From MGIIb-Q1 sp964342465 (lineage in GTDB: Archaea > Thermoplasmatota > Poseidoniia > Poseidoniales > Thalassarchaeaceae): a DNA stretch of 64,000 bases. The stretch spans positions 1 to 64,000 of the forward strand of contig CAYFFQ010000009.1 of assembly GCA_964342465.1 (NCBI GenBank), written 5' to 3'. Position 1 is the stretch's first letter. Every line of letters starts with the position of its first letter. The notes below the pieces were generated by a model. It did not search any database. It worked only from the letters and a program-made list of their open reading frames with translations, and had not been told where the DNA came from. This document shows positions 15,619-23,848 of this stretch, one piece after another. Made by a program: the position numbers and the translations under genes.

Positions 15619-17235
15619 TCAGTTTTCGAAGGGCTTGCGGCCCCACCTTCTGTCAAGCATCGCGAGGAAGGAGAGACCGAGTATTACGAGGGCGGCACTT
15701 ACCAGCAGAATTCCCCTCAGACCCTTCCCTGCACTATTCTCCTCCACCAACACCGCGGTGGTGGCGTTGAGCCCCTGTTCAGAGACCATCTGACCCCAGT
15801 TTTCGTAGATGGTCATGTCTCCCTGAGTGAACGAGATGAGGAAGAGTGAGAGGAGTGGAATGATGGTTCCAGCGTAGAACCAGCCCATGATGGAGATGTC
15901 GAAGATAGCCTTGTTGGGACGGGGACCCATGAGAAGAGCTGTCAGTGAGACGATATAGATGGAATTGGCGAGCATCACGATGAGAGCGGCGGGGAGGGCC
16001 CACATCTGGTCGAGAACCTGCGCCATGACGATGAGGAAAATCACTGAGATCCAAGTGGTTATCAGGAAATAGACGACGATTTTCGCCCGCAACAACTGCG
16101 GTAATGCGACTGGAAATCCATTCAGGTAGTCAGGAGCATCCATGCCGTTCAACCATGAGTAGAACTGGAATCCGAAGAAACCGAGAAACGGTGCGTAGGA
16201 GAGGAGGTTGAACGGAATCGGAAACGAAGCGAAGTCGACCAACCAGGCCAACAACAGGAGAAACACCAGAGGAACGGTGTAGGATATCAACATCTTGACC
16301 AATGTGTTGGAGCGCCAGAGGTCCACGAGGTCCTTCGCCACCAGCAGACGCAACACACCTCCTCCGAGAAAGGGTAGTCGTGCATAGACGGGAGCGAGTA
16401 GTTGCGGACGGGTCCGTACCTGAATCTCAAAATCATCGGGAACGAGATGAGCGCCGAAATAAGCCAGCAGAAAGGAGAGGGGGAGGGAGACCACTGGTAT
16501 CCAATGTTCATGTGTGAACTGGTAGTTCAGCCCGGGAATCAAGTATTGAACAGACACCACATCAAGAGCCGCGAGAAGCGCTGCCGCCACACCCACACCA
16601 GCCACCATGAATGACCATCTTCCACCGCGACTGAACAGCGCCGAAGCGACGAACGAGAGGGCGAGTCCCTGTGACAGAGTCGAGGTGAGTGCGAGGAGAA
16701 CCACGGGAAGTGAGGACCATTCGAGGGGTGTTGAGAGTCCTGCGAACTGTTCGAGGAGGATTCCCCCTGCCATGCCTATGACCGCGGGTGTTAGGAGCAT
16801 CAAGACATAGTAGGCGACCTCCTTGGTGAAGTAGGCGAAATAGTTGGTCACAAGGTCAAGTGGTTGAACTGCTGGAGTCGCCAGCAGGTACATCTTTCCC
16901 CCTCCTCTCTGGGACACCATCACCCTGCCGATGAATGCGAAAGAACCCATCGAAAGAGAAAACATGAAGATTCCTCCATGCATGTAGAACTTCAACTGGT
17001 CCCAAGTGAATGCCTGTTGCTCGCTATCAGCAGTGATGAGAACCTCTCCAGTGAGGTATCTCAGCCCAACCGTCACGATGGTAGAGAGAAGAGCGAGAAG
17101 GAGTGGGAAGAGGGCTATGTGTCGCCGCTTGGCAAAGTCGATGTTCTGTCTCCACTCTTCTCGGAACATCATGCGGAATGTGACCCAGAACGATTCCGAG
17201 ATGGTTGGTGGTGAGTAGTGAGTGGCCAGAGTCAC
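15619..17235 (-). CDS. ABC-2 type transporter permease
   Basis: About 538 residues with roughly 12 hydrophobic segments, starting with a cytoplasmic N-terminus 'FRMMFREEWRQNIDFAKRRH' typical of ABC-2 permeases. An extracytoplasmic loop follows the first helix, and the protein looks like a tandem of two six-helix halves (second half begins near 'LLVAKDLVDLWRSNTLVKMLISY'). The GTG start overlaps the ATPase stop by 4 bp (GTGA), a clear sign of coupled translation. Together they would form an exporter. Substrate unknown; ABC-2 exporters carry drugs, lipids, polysaccharides or peptides. Confidence 0.88.
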   Translation of the reverse strand: MTLATHYSPPTISESFWVTFRMMFREEWRQNIDFAKRRHIALFPLLLALLSTIVTVGLRYLTGEVLITADSEQQAFTWDQLKFYMHGGIFMFSLSMGSFAFIGRVMVSQRGGGKMYLLATPAVQPLDLVTNYFAYFTKEVAYYVLMLLTPAVIGMAGGILLEQFAGLSTPLEWSSLPVVLLALTSTLSQGLALSFVASALFSRGGRWSFMVAGVGVAAALLAALDVVSVQYLIPGLNYQFTHEHWIPVVSLPLSFLLAYFGAHLVPDDFEIQVRTRPQLLAPVYARLPFLGGGVLRLLVAKDLVDLWRSNTLVKMLISYTVPLVFLLLLAWLVDFASFPIPFNLLSYAPFLGFFGFQFYSWLNGMDAPDYLNGFPVALPQLLRAKIVVYFLITTWISVIFLIVMAQVLDQMWALPAALIVMLANSIYIVSLTALLMGPRPNKAIFDISIMGWFYAGTIIPLLSLFLISFTQGDMTIYENWGQMVSEQGLNATTAVLVEENSAGKGLRGILLVSAALVILGLSFLAMLDRRWGRKPFEN

Positions 17236-18002
17236 TCCTCCTCGCTTCCTTCCATCGCCTCTATCTCCTCGAATGAAGTTCCCACGAGGCGGATGAAGAC
17301 ATCCTCCAGCGTCTCTTCATCAGATTCCTTCAATTCGGATACCTTGCCGGATGCCAGCACATGACCTCGGTCTATGACTGCAACACGGGTACAGAGCCGC
17401 TCAGCCACCTCCAAGATGTGTGTGCAGAGGAAAACGGTGCATCCCGATGCTACCATTTCGAGCAGCAGGGTTCTGCATTTACGCTGATAGATGGGGTCCA
17501 GATTGACGAACGGTTCGTCGAGGAAGAGGAGTTTGGGGCTATGGATGAGGGCTCCGGCCAACATGACCTTCTGTCTCTGACCTTTGGAGAGGTCCTTGCA
17601 CAGGGTGTTGCGTTTGTCAGGGATGCCGAACCATTCCAGCCAGTACGAAACCTTGCCAGCGATGTCGTCGAGGCGGCGGAGACGAGCCACGAACTCGAGA
17701 TATTCTGCGGCGGTGAGGAATGATGGAGGACTCTCCGATTCGGGAACGATGCCGACATTCGCCTTCACTTCGCGCGGGTCGGCTCTGACATTGACGCCGA
17801 GAACCCGCGCTCCACCACTAGTTGCCCGCAACTGCCCGGTCAGCAGTTTGATGAATGTCGATTTGCCAGCACCGTTGGGACCGAAAACTCCGAAGAACTC
17901 TCCCGATGCAACTCTCACATTGAGGGGATGAAGGGCGATGAAGTCGCCGAAGGCCTTGCCTATATCCTTCGCTTCAACGAGATAATCGGTTTCACTCGAC
18001 AT
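17232..18002 (-). CDS. ABC transporter ATP-binding protein (ABC-2 exporter)
   Basis: A 256-residue ATPase with Walker A 'GPNGAGKSTFIKLL', the Q-loop region 'VGIVPESESPP', signature 'DLSKGQRQKVMLAGAL', Walker B 'LLFLDEPFVNLDP' and the switch His in 'FLCTHILEVAERL'. The signature starts LSKGQ rather than LSGGQ, common in the CcmA/NatA subgroup. It overlaps the permease gene by 4 bp and lies 18 bp after the crotonase gene, so a four-gene operon is likely. Confidence 0.93.
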   Translation of the reverse strand: MSSETDYLVEAKDIGKAFGDFIALHPLNVRVASGEFFGVFGPNGAGKSTFIKLLTGQLRATSGGARVLGVNVRADPREVKANVGIVPESESPPSFLTAAEYLEFVARLRRLDDIAGKVSYWLEWFGIPDKRNTLCKDLSKGQRQKVMLAGALIHSPKLLFLDEPFVNLDPIYQRKCRTLLLEMVASGCTVFLCTHILEVAERLCTRVAVIDRGHVLASGKVSELKESDEETLEDVFIRLVGTSFEEIEAMEGSEEE

Positions 18003-18020
18003 TCTCGCTTCACCCCGTAA

Positions 18021-18854
18021 TCAGCAACCCTTCCATTGTGGTTGCTGCCGAGAGAGAAAGGCGTTCACGCCTATCTCCTTGTCCTCGGTGTCGAAGAGGC
18101 CGCAGAAGAGGGCTCTCTCAAACTCGATACCTTCCGTCAGAGGGCGCTCCAGCGCACCTCTGACCGCTTGCTTGGCGATGCGCAGGGCGTGTGGGGATTT
18201 TTCAGCGATATTGGAAGCCACTTCGTGGGTGCGCTCGCTCAGTTCACCAACCTCACACAGGATGTTGACCAATCCCATTTCGGCCGCCTTGGTGGCATCC
18301 ACCATCTCTCCGCTCATCACCATCTCCAATGCCCTGCCGTAGCCGACGAGACGGGCGAGGCGCTGAGTCGCACCACCGCCGGGAATCAAACCGAGATTGA
18401 TTTCCGGGGTTCCGAATTTCGAGCGGGTGGTGGCGATTCTAAGGTCACAGGAGAGAGCGAGTTCACTGCCACCGCCGAGGGCGAATCCATCTATTGAGGC
18501 GATGGTCGGACAGGATAGATTCCACACGGCTTCCCAAGCGTTGTCTTCGAACTGCGGGCGAATCTGCTCGCTGTTTCTGCCGACGAATTCGGTGATGTCG
18601 GCTCCGGCGACGAAGGCCGCCGGCTTGGCTCGCTTGCCTTCCTTCGGCTTGAGCGGTGTCGCACCACGGATGACGACTACTCTCACCGAGGAGTCCGACT
18701 CAGCATCGGCACATGCTGATTTCAACGCCGCCACCACTTCACTGTTCAGAGCATTCAGTTTGTCGGGTCTGTTGATGGTCCATTCCTCGATGACTCCACC
18801 GGCCGGTGAGATCCCCTCGACCTCGATTCTCTTCCGCACCAGAACATTGTCCAT
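18021..18854 (-). CDS. enoyl-CoA hydratase/isomerase
   Basis: Crotonase of about 277 residues: hydration of trans-2-enoyl-CoA in beta-oxidation, or another crotonase reaction. Motifs are 'AFVAGADITEF' and 'SIDGFALGGGSELALSCDLRIA' (oxyanion hole), then 'FGTPEINLGLIPGGGATQRL' with the catalytic Glu of true hydratases. An unusual short insertion 'PLKPKEGKRAKPA' lies before the first oxyanion loop. ATG 18854 starts 1 bp after the stop of the upstream gene, so the longer frame is rejected. Unlike the PaaG-like copy at 5.7 kb it keeps P-G-G. Confidence 0.92.
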   Translation of the reverse strand: MDNVLVRKRIEVEGISPAGGVIEEWTINRPDKLNALNSEVVAALKSACADAESDSSVRVVVIRGATPLKPKEGKRAKPAAFVAGADITEFVGRNSEQIRPQFEDNAWEAVWNLSCPTIASIDGFALGGGSELALSCDLRIATTRSKFGTPEINLGLIPGGGATQRLARLVGYGRALEMVMSGEMVDATKAAEMGLVNILCEVGELSERTHEVASNIAEKSPHALRIAKQAVRGALERPLTEGIEFERALFCGLFDTEDKEIGVNAFLSRQQPQWKGC

Positions 18855-18855
18855 C

Positions 18856-19737
18856 TCACTCACCAATCTCATCTCTCATGGCATCCAGCTTTGACTGGCT
18901 TGTCATAGGTGGAGGTGGAAGAGGAAGCCCTTCGGGTGGCGGAGGAAGAATGTCCACATCCACTTCCGCCTCCGGTTCACTAGCAGCGATGAAGCCGTCA
19001 TCGAGAGGCACTCTCACCTTCATTACCCTCGCATCGTCGATGCGCACATAGGTGGCACCGTAGGGATGGCCAGCCTCGACCTCTTCCGGCTCATCGAGCA
19101 CTATCAGCCCATGCCCTGGCTTGGACAGTGTTGCGAGAAGGTCCTCGCCCTCGTCATGCTTGGACCACATTCGGGCGGCTGAGGCTCGAATCTCGGCCAA
19201 CTGACCACGACGCCTCTCCTCGATTCGGCGCTTGATATCCGCCCGGTGGTCCCGCCTCCTCTCAACGACCTCTTCGATGTCGGCCTCTTCCACCTGCTCT
19301 GCCGTGATGTCGACGACGAACTCCTCGGCGACATGAACTTCTTCGTCGATGTCGGCCTCATCCAACTGAATGACCTCGTCTGCCGACTCTCGCACCGCTT
19401 CGGAGTCACCGCTCTCACCGTTGTCACCGATTTGGTGAGAAGCGACCTTGCGCGTCCTTCTGCTGCCACCGTCATCATCTTCGTGGACCGCTTCGGGAAG
19501 GTCGAAGGCCTCCTCTTCATTTACAGATTTTGAAGTGGTGCCTACACTCTTTCCAGCCGGTCGTCGCTTCCGCCTCTTCGGCTTGCCCCCGGTGGAGACG
19601 AGAAAGAGGGCGAGGAGCAGCAGAGCAGCGGTGAAGATGTAACCGTACATCTCATCTTCCCACTCTCCTGAGAGGAACAACTGGAAGAGAACGCCCAACA
19701 CCAATGTGAGCCATAACAGGAGTCTGCCGAAGGTCAC
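18856..19737 (-). CDS. membrane-anchored acidic coiled-coil protein
   Basis: About 293 residues, no family recognised. Two short transmembrane helices (about residues 4-22 and 31-47) form a hairpin at the N-terminus, then a basic patch 'GGKPKRRKRRPAGKS', a long Glu/Asp/Val-rich region and a charged helix likely to be a coiled coil ('VERRRDHRADIKRRIEERRR'). The C-terminal part has a small beta-like domain and a proline run ('DILPPPPEGLPLPPPP'). The GTG start is at 19737. It leads the crotonase-ABC operon. It could organise proteins at the membrane, but nothing shows this. Confidence 0.72.
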   Translation of the reverse strand: MTFGRLLLWLTLVLGVLFQLFLSGEWEDEMYGYIFTAALLLLALFLVSTGGKPKRRKRRPAGKSVGTTSKSVNEEEAFDLPEAVHEDDDGGSRRTRKVASHQIGDNGESGDSEAVRESADEVIQLDEADIDEEVHVAEEFVVDITAEQVEEADIEEVVERRRDHRADIKRRIEERRRGQLAEIRASAARMWSKHDEGEDLLATLSKPGHGLIVLDEPEEVEAGHPYGATYVRIDDARVMKVRVPLDDGFIAASEPEAEVDVDILPPPPEGLPLPPPPMTSQSKLDAMRDEIGE

Positions 19738-19800
19738 GTCTCATCCCCTGCGGCCGCGAGCAGGTGCGACCCCTCTTTCACTATGACGGAAGGACGACTG

Positions 19801-20424
19801 TCACGAAAACACTCTCTCCAACTCTCTGAGGGCATGCCCACGATGGCTCAACTCACCCTTTTCACCGGCATTCATCTCCGCAAATGTCCTGCCATCTCCT
19901 CCCTCTGGGACAAACAGAGGGTCATATCCGAATCCGCCTTCACCCCGCACCTCCTCAGCGATGTGACCGCGACAGACACCCCTGCAGATGATGATGTCAC
20001 CGCGATGGTAGAGAGCGACAGAGGCGCGGAACTCGGCGCTTCGCTCACTCTCTCCAGCCATCAGACGCAATACCCCATGCAAACCGATTTGAGAGAGAAT
20101 CGGAGCGGAATAGATGCCCGGAAAGCCGCCCTGCGAGGTGATGAACAGGCCGGAATCCTCGACCAGAACGGCATCCCCTCCGACGCTGCCGCCGAGCAGT
20201 TCAAGCGCTTGCTTCAATTTCGCCTCGGCCACCTCTTCGAGGGAATCGGCCTGAGGTTCCACCAGTTCGGGCACCTTGCCATCGACGAGGAACTTTTCAA
20301 CCGACCAACCATATTGGGAGAAATGGGCGCGGGCCTCGGCCAGTTTTCCCTCGTTTCCGGTGATGAAGAGAAGGCGGGGCACAGGTTGGCGAGGAGTGAT
20401 TGTGAAATGAGGTTTGTTCAACAC
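19801..20424 (-). CDS. rdgB: XTP/dITP pyrophosphatase (RdgB/HAM1 family)
   Basis: House-cleaning hydrolysis of dITP/XTP to the monophosphates. About 207 residues. Seen: 'FITGNEGKLAEARAHF' (substrate loop), 'EAKLKQA', 'VLVEDSGLFI' (metal-binding Glu/Asp), 'GGFPGIYSA', 'GFGYDPLFVPE' and 'SHRGHAL', all in family order. A short N-terminal extension precedes the usual start; the start is GTG at 20424. Leads no obvious operon; divergent from crcB with about 47 bp between starts. Confidence 0.95.
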   Translation of the reverse strand: MLNKPHFTITPRQPVPRLLFITGNEGKLAEARAHFSQYGWSVEKFLVDGKVPELVEPQADSLEEVAEAKLKQALELLGGSVGGDAVLVEDSGLFITSQGGFPGIYSAPILSQIGLHGVLRLMAGESERSAEFRASVALYHRGDIIICRGVCRGHIAEEVRGEGGFGYDPLFVPEGGDGRTFAEMNAGEKGELSHRGHALRELERVFS

Positions 20425-20471
20425 CTCTCTCGCATCATAGTGAAAAGTGAGAGTCCACCCGAACCACTCTC

Positions 20472-20846
20472 ATGGAGCTGAAGGGGTTGTTGCTGGTCGC
20501 TCTCGGTGGGGCTATCGGAGCCACTGCCCGCTATGCCATTCAGGAGTGGAACCCTTCCGATTTCCCTTTCAGCACCCTTATCGTCAATGTGCTCGGTTCA
20601 TTTCTGCTCGGAATTCTCATCGCCGTGGCTATGGTCAACGAACAGGTGACTTCCGAAATAGTGCTCTTCGCCGGAGTGGGTGCCCTCGGAGCCTTCACCA
20701 CGATGTCCACACTGAGCGTTGATTTCATTCAATTGATGGATTCCGGTGATAGGCTTCCCGCCCTTACCTACATGATGGTCAATTTCATCCTCTGCCCACT
20801 AGCCGCCTTCATCGGATGGAGATATCTTCCTCTGGTTCTGAGTTGA
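20472..20846 (+). CDS. crcB: fluoride channel CrcB/Fluc
   Basis: A 124-residue, four-helix dual-topology fluoride exporter. Motifs are 'LGGAIGATARYAIQ', 'FSTLIVNVLGSFLLGIL' with the conserved Asn, and 'GALGAFTTMSTLSVDF', the phenylalanine/threonine track. A single gene suggests a homodimer. I looked for a fluoride (crcB) riboswitch in the 47 bp upstream and do not see one. Confidence 0.94.
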   Translation: MELKGLLLVALGGAIGATARYAIQEWNPSDFPFSTLIVNVLGSFLLGILIAVAMVNEQVTSEIVLFAGVGALGAFTTMSTLSVDFIQLMDSGDRLPALTYMMVNFILCPLAAFIGWRYLPLVLS

Positions 20847-20974
20847 GCAGACCCTCGGAATGACAACCACACCGCCATTCATCCGCTCTCTTGTGGACCC
20901 CCTCTTCTCCAGCCCTAGCCCAACACCTCAGGTTGACAATGGCCGAAAGCAACCGCAGAGGGTGACGGGAATAC

Positions 20975-20983
20975 CCTTTTATT
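20975..20983 (+). promoter_or_regulatory. possible TATA element for the zinc-ribbon gene
   Basis: 'ccttttatt' about 33-41 bp before ATG 21016 fits the spacing of an archaeal TATA box giving a short leader. A purine-rich 'aaggaaggag' follows at 20991. Confidence 0.3.
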
Positions 20984-21015
20984 CCACCCCAAGGAAGGAG
21001 TTTGAGGTCATTGAC

Positions 21016-21318
21016 ATGGCAGAGGAAGGAACGGTGCGCGGGTGCAGAGTCTGTGATGCACCGATTGTCACATCTTCTTTCAAGTGTCCCGAATGTGGTG
21101 CGCGACAGAGTAAAAGAAAAGGAAACTCACGTAGCACCAATCCGAAGAATAAAGCACTCAAACCAGAGAAGAAATGCTATGGAAAACAAGGGAACTTTAA
21201 GACCGTATCACAGGCGAAAGCAGAACAGAAGAGGGTTTATCAAAACCGTGGAACGATGCAGAGATATTACTATTGTACTTCTTGTAAATCATACCATCTC
21301 ACGAAGAGTAAAACTTAG
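21016..21318 (+). CDS. small two-zinc-ribbon protein
   Basis: About 100 residues from the ATG at 21016; the frame upstream to 20860 is not supported. Two Cys-pair modules are seen: 'GCRVCDAP' with 'KCPECGARQ' near the N-terminus, and 'YYYCTSCKSYHLTKS' at the C-terminus, a form common in phage and mobile-element proteins (CxxCxxWHLT). A Lys/Asn-rich linker joins them. It is distinctly more A-rich and uses AAA/AGA codons more than its neighbours, suggesting recent transfer. It overlaps the convergent Hjc gene by 4 bp. Likely nucleic-acid binding; no function assigned. Confidence 0.7.
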   Translation: MAEEGTVRGCRVCDAPIVTSSFKCPECGARQSKRKGNSRSTNPKNKALKPEKKCYGKQGNFKTVSQAKAEQKRVYQNRGTMQRYYYCTSCKSYHLTKSKT

Positions 21319-21974
21319 AGCCGGAATCTCCCCATCCACGCTTCTCTCTCATGTTCTGGGGTAGTGGTGACCACGCTCGCCTCCCCTTCTCTCTTCTCGG
21401 AGGGTCGAGTGAACTCCGAAACTTTCGCCAATAGGACCTCAGCGGTGCGCGAATAACTCTCCTCATCTCGACAGAGCAGGGCGAGGAACTTGTGCAGTGG
21501 CAATCCAGCATCCCAATCGAGATGTGGCTTGCCCGTCTTTGTCAGTGGAAGGGCCGGCACCGTCCTACCGATGACCGACAATTTGCCGCTCAGACTCTCA
21601 GTCTTGATGCGCAGAATCCGCCATGAATCACCCCGCACACCTTTCAGACGCATGGCATAGATGGGCATCAGACCACATCTCTCAGCCTCCTTCTTGAGGT
21701 CGCAGTACTGCTGCCAAAGTCTGCCTGAGAGGTAGAGTTTCTTCTTCTTAGTCGACTTCACCTCGATGGGGAATGAGATGTCTCCACGGACCGCCAACAG
21801 GTCGCCGGCTCCGGCGCAGCCGCTTCCAGCCGCCCTCACAACGAGGAAGGGGCGGCGGATGACCTGCATGGCGCGGGCTTTCTCTACCGGTGTGCAACTG
21901 CGCGTGACCGCTCTCACACCATCGGCGGAGCCGGCGAGAACTGCTTTCAATTCGCGCTCATACAGAGAAGCCAT
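21315..21974 (-). CDS. hjc: Hjc-like archaeal Holliday junction resolvase
   Basis: About 219 residues. The N-terminal ~125 match archaeal Hjc: 'YERELKAVLAG' (catalytic Glu), 'FLVVRAAGSGCAGAGDLLAV' (Arg/Ser loop and the catalytic Asp) and 'FPIEVKSTKKKKLYLS' (the E-x-K of the PD-(D/E)xK nuclease). Hjc is usually about 140 residues, so the C-terminal ~90 form an extra tail with no clear domain. ATG 21974 is chosen since it begins 'MASLYEREL'. It cuts four-way junctions in homologous recombination. Confidence 0.85.
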   Translation of the reverse strand: MASLYERELKAVLAGSADGVRAVTRSCTPVEKARAMQVIRRPFLVVRAAGSGCAGAGDLLAVRGDISFPIEVKSTKKKKLYLSGRLWQQYCDLKKEAERCGLMPIYAMRLKGVRGDSWRILRIKTESLSGKLSVIGRTVPALPLTKTGKPHLDWDAGLPLHKFLALLCRDEESYSRTAEVLLAKVSEFTRPSEKREGEASVVTTTPEHEREAWMGRFRL

Positions 21975-22522
21975 CGGACTACACGCCACTCCATCCATTC
22001 AATACAATGTCGGCCGACTTCCTCTAGAGCGGACCCATTCTCGCACCTCAACCCATCCCACCGACAATAATTTCAGGATGACTCCCCACCAACTCCAAGA
22101 CAGACCCCGAACCGACTCTAATACCGACTCTGAACCAACTCCAAGACTGAACCTGTGCCAACTCCAAGAACGACTCTGAACCAACTCCCAGAACGACCTC
22201 GAACCAAGCCCCAGACCAGTTCCTGAACGAAACCGAGCCAACTCCCAGAACGACCTCGAACCAAGCCCCAGACCAGTTCCTGAACGAAACTGAACCAACT
22301 CCCAGAACGACCTCGAACCAAGCCCCAGACCAGTTCCCGAACGAAAACGAGCCAACTCCCAGACCGGCCTTTCGCGCCTTCGGAGAACCGCGAGTTCTTC
22401 AATCAAAGGGCGGGCATTCAATCGTTGTTCCATGCGACAGCACCTCAATATAATCCATGATGGAGGGTGCTGTCGCCCCGCCCGAATTCCAACGAACTCG
22501 CCGACATCAATGTAAAGGAAGG
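21975..22522. other. gene-free stretch with tandem repeats
   Basis: About 550 bp between hjc and tRNA-Ile. It is dominated by the 57-bp repeat. A minus-strand frame beginning near 22434 reads through all copies because the unit is divisible by three, but a second frame is open too, so I do not call a gene. Confidence 0.55.
22085..22365. repeat. 57-bp tandem repeat with degenerate flanks
   Basis: The string 'cagaacgacctcgaacc' occurs at 22189, 22246 and 22303, giving a 57-bp unit. Shorter degenerate pieces ('ccaactccaaga') extend to about 22085. On the minus strand the unit would encode 19 residues (SFWELVQFRSGTGLGLGSR). Confidence 0.92.
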
Positions 22523-22597
22523 TGGGCGAGGCAGGATTTGAACCTGCGACCTCCCGGTTATCAGCCGGGTGCTCCAACCAACCTAAGCTACCCGCCC
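22523..22597 (-). tRNA. tRNA-Ile (GAT anticodon)
   Basis: Folds as a full 75-nt cloverleaf: acceptor GGGCGGG/CTCGCCC with one G-T pair, D-stem GCTT/GAGC, anticodon stem CCCGG/CCGGG with loop CTGATAA (anticodon GAT), T-arm GCAGG-TTCAAAT-CCTGC, discriminator A. The 3' CCA is not encoded. No intron. Confidence 0.96.
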
Positions 22598-22652
22598 AGA
22601 GCAGCCACGCCACCGTAGGGGTGGATTAAACAATTGCGATGGGCCGGCTTGG

Positions 22653-23261
22653 TCATTCCTCTTCGAGGACGAGATCGTCTAAATCACCGGAGTTCAACTT
22701 GATGTAGGAAGGAAGTGCTCTCAGTTTGTCGAATGTGCGTGAAAGGATTATCTCATCCAACATTGGTGTTGTACGGGAGAGGAACTGTACCGGAATGTGG
22801 ATGGTGTCACCATCGAGACGGAATCTTCTGCGGACCATATCTCTCACTTTGACAGTCACTCCACGGTATGTTCTCTTCATCTTCACCAGTCCCACGACAA
22901 CGCCGAGGTCTTCGCTCTGGGTGTCAAGGACGGCTCGGTCAATCAGTTCGTCGGGCGCGTACAGTTTCTCATCGATGCGAATGGTGTTGCGCCACCTGCG
23001 CTGAAGTTCTCTCATGGACTTCGACAGTTTTACAGTGTCATCGGATTGAATGCTGTGAAGCAACTCCTTGGAGAGCGGTGCGTATTCTGCGGGCTTGCGC
23101 ATGAATTCATCCGCGACTCCACTATCAACTCTAATTCTGAGCGAGCGCACTCTGTTTTCATTGGGGTGGAATCTCTCACCCACGATTACGCCCACGCGGG
23201 TCTTCTTCACGAAGACTTCCCGCCCTTTCAACTCCTCAATCCTAAATGAACCATCTGACAT
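22653..23261 (-). CDS. PRC-barrel-like two-domain protein
   Basis: About 202 residues, soluble, highly charged. Two similar beta-rich segments can be seen: 'LKGREVFVKKTRVGVIVGERF' near the start and 'LIDRAVLDTQSEDLGVVVGLVKM' in the middle, resembling PRC-barrel units, separated by a helical charged region. Archaeal PRC-barrel proteins include cell-division partners and RNA-processing factors; here the assignment rests on pattern only. It lies about 55 bp from the tRNA and has a long AT-rich region upstream. Confidence 0.6.
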   Translation of the reverse strand: MSDGSFRIEELKGREVFVKKTRVGVIVGERFHPNENRVRSLRIRVDSGVADEFMRKPAEYAPLSKELLHSIQSDDTVKLSKSMRELQRRWRNTIRIDEKLYAPDELIDRAVLDTQSEDLGVVVGLVKMKRTYRGVTVKVRDMVRRRFRLDGDTIHIPVQFLSRTTPMLDEIILSRTFDKLRALPSYIKLNSGDLDDLVLEEE

Positions 23262-23848
23262 TCCAATCCCACTCTCAAGCCGTGCATCCCATTACTCGGT
23301 CATTGTCGCACGCTGCGAATCAGTATATTAACTATCTGCCGTTTTTTCATTGTTGTTTTTCAATTGAAATGGGCGGATAATCTCTGAATGTTCAATTGGG
23401 AAGGCGAAAATTGGTCAATCGGACAATAATTGAAGTTTCAGTTGAAATTGTGAGCCGAGTGGTTCATTTTTTCAACGGGGCATAGGAGGATTTCTTGGAT
23501 TATGCGTAATCAGTTTTCAATTGGAAGGGCGGATAATATAGTGGCATATCGGCTCTGATAGAATTTTTTCCGCCATCCGGCGCAGTCGCGACTAGATGAA
23601 CGAATAATTCAATTGGGTCAGCATCGGATTACTCTATCCGAAGGCAATAATCTCAACTCCGAACCAGAAGCGAGAAAGTCGCCTTAATTGGTGTTGATCA
23701 GAGAATCAAGAATGGAATTGAACTGTTCTATTTGGATATTCAAATTGTCTATTGGGAAATCAGAGTTTCAGCAACCCATGTATGTGCAGACAGGAAGAAC
23801 CTTCCTCAATCGGCAATCCAATAAACAGACTTGTGTGGCGCCTTCTTG
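23262..23848. other. 587-bp AT-rich intergenic region with CAATTG-containing repeats
   Basis: Lies between divergent genes. A 24-bp element (ttttcaattg, then aagggcggataat with 1-bp variation) occurs at 23357-23381 and 23514-23537. Further CAATTG or near matches are at about 23392, 23610 and 23738. T-runs occur at about 23340-23360 and 23566. No RNA gene or ORF is convincing. It could hold two promoters, a protein-binding array or an origin-like element; no Orc1/Cdc6 gene is in the window. Confidence 0.5.

Noticed and set aside
20425..20471. Fluoride riboswitch ahead of crcB
   Set aside because: The region is only 47 bp and lacks the conserved riboswitch core.
22085..22434. Minus-strand repeat protein of about 145 residues
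   Set aside because: Two overlapping frames are equally open because the unit is 57 bp; no RBS or conserved N-terminus. The longer version would run through the tRNA.
23262..23848. Definite replication origin
   Set aside because: Repeats and AT-richness are suggestive, but no Orc1/Cdc6 gene or recognised origin recognition box is seen.
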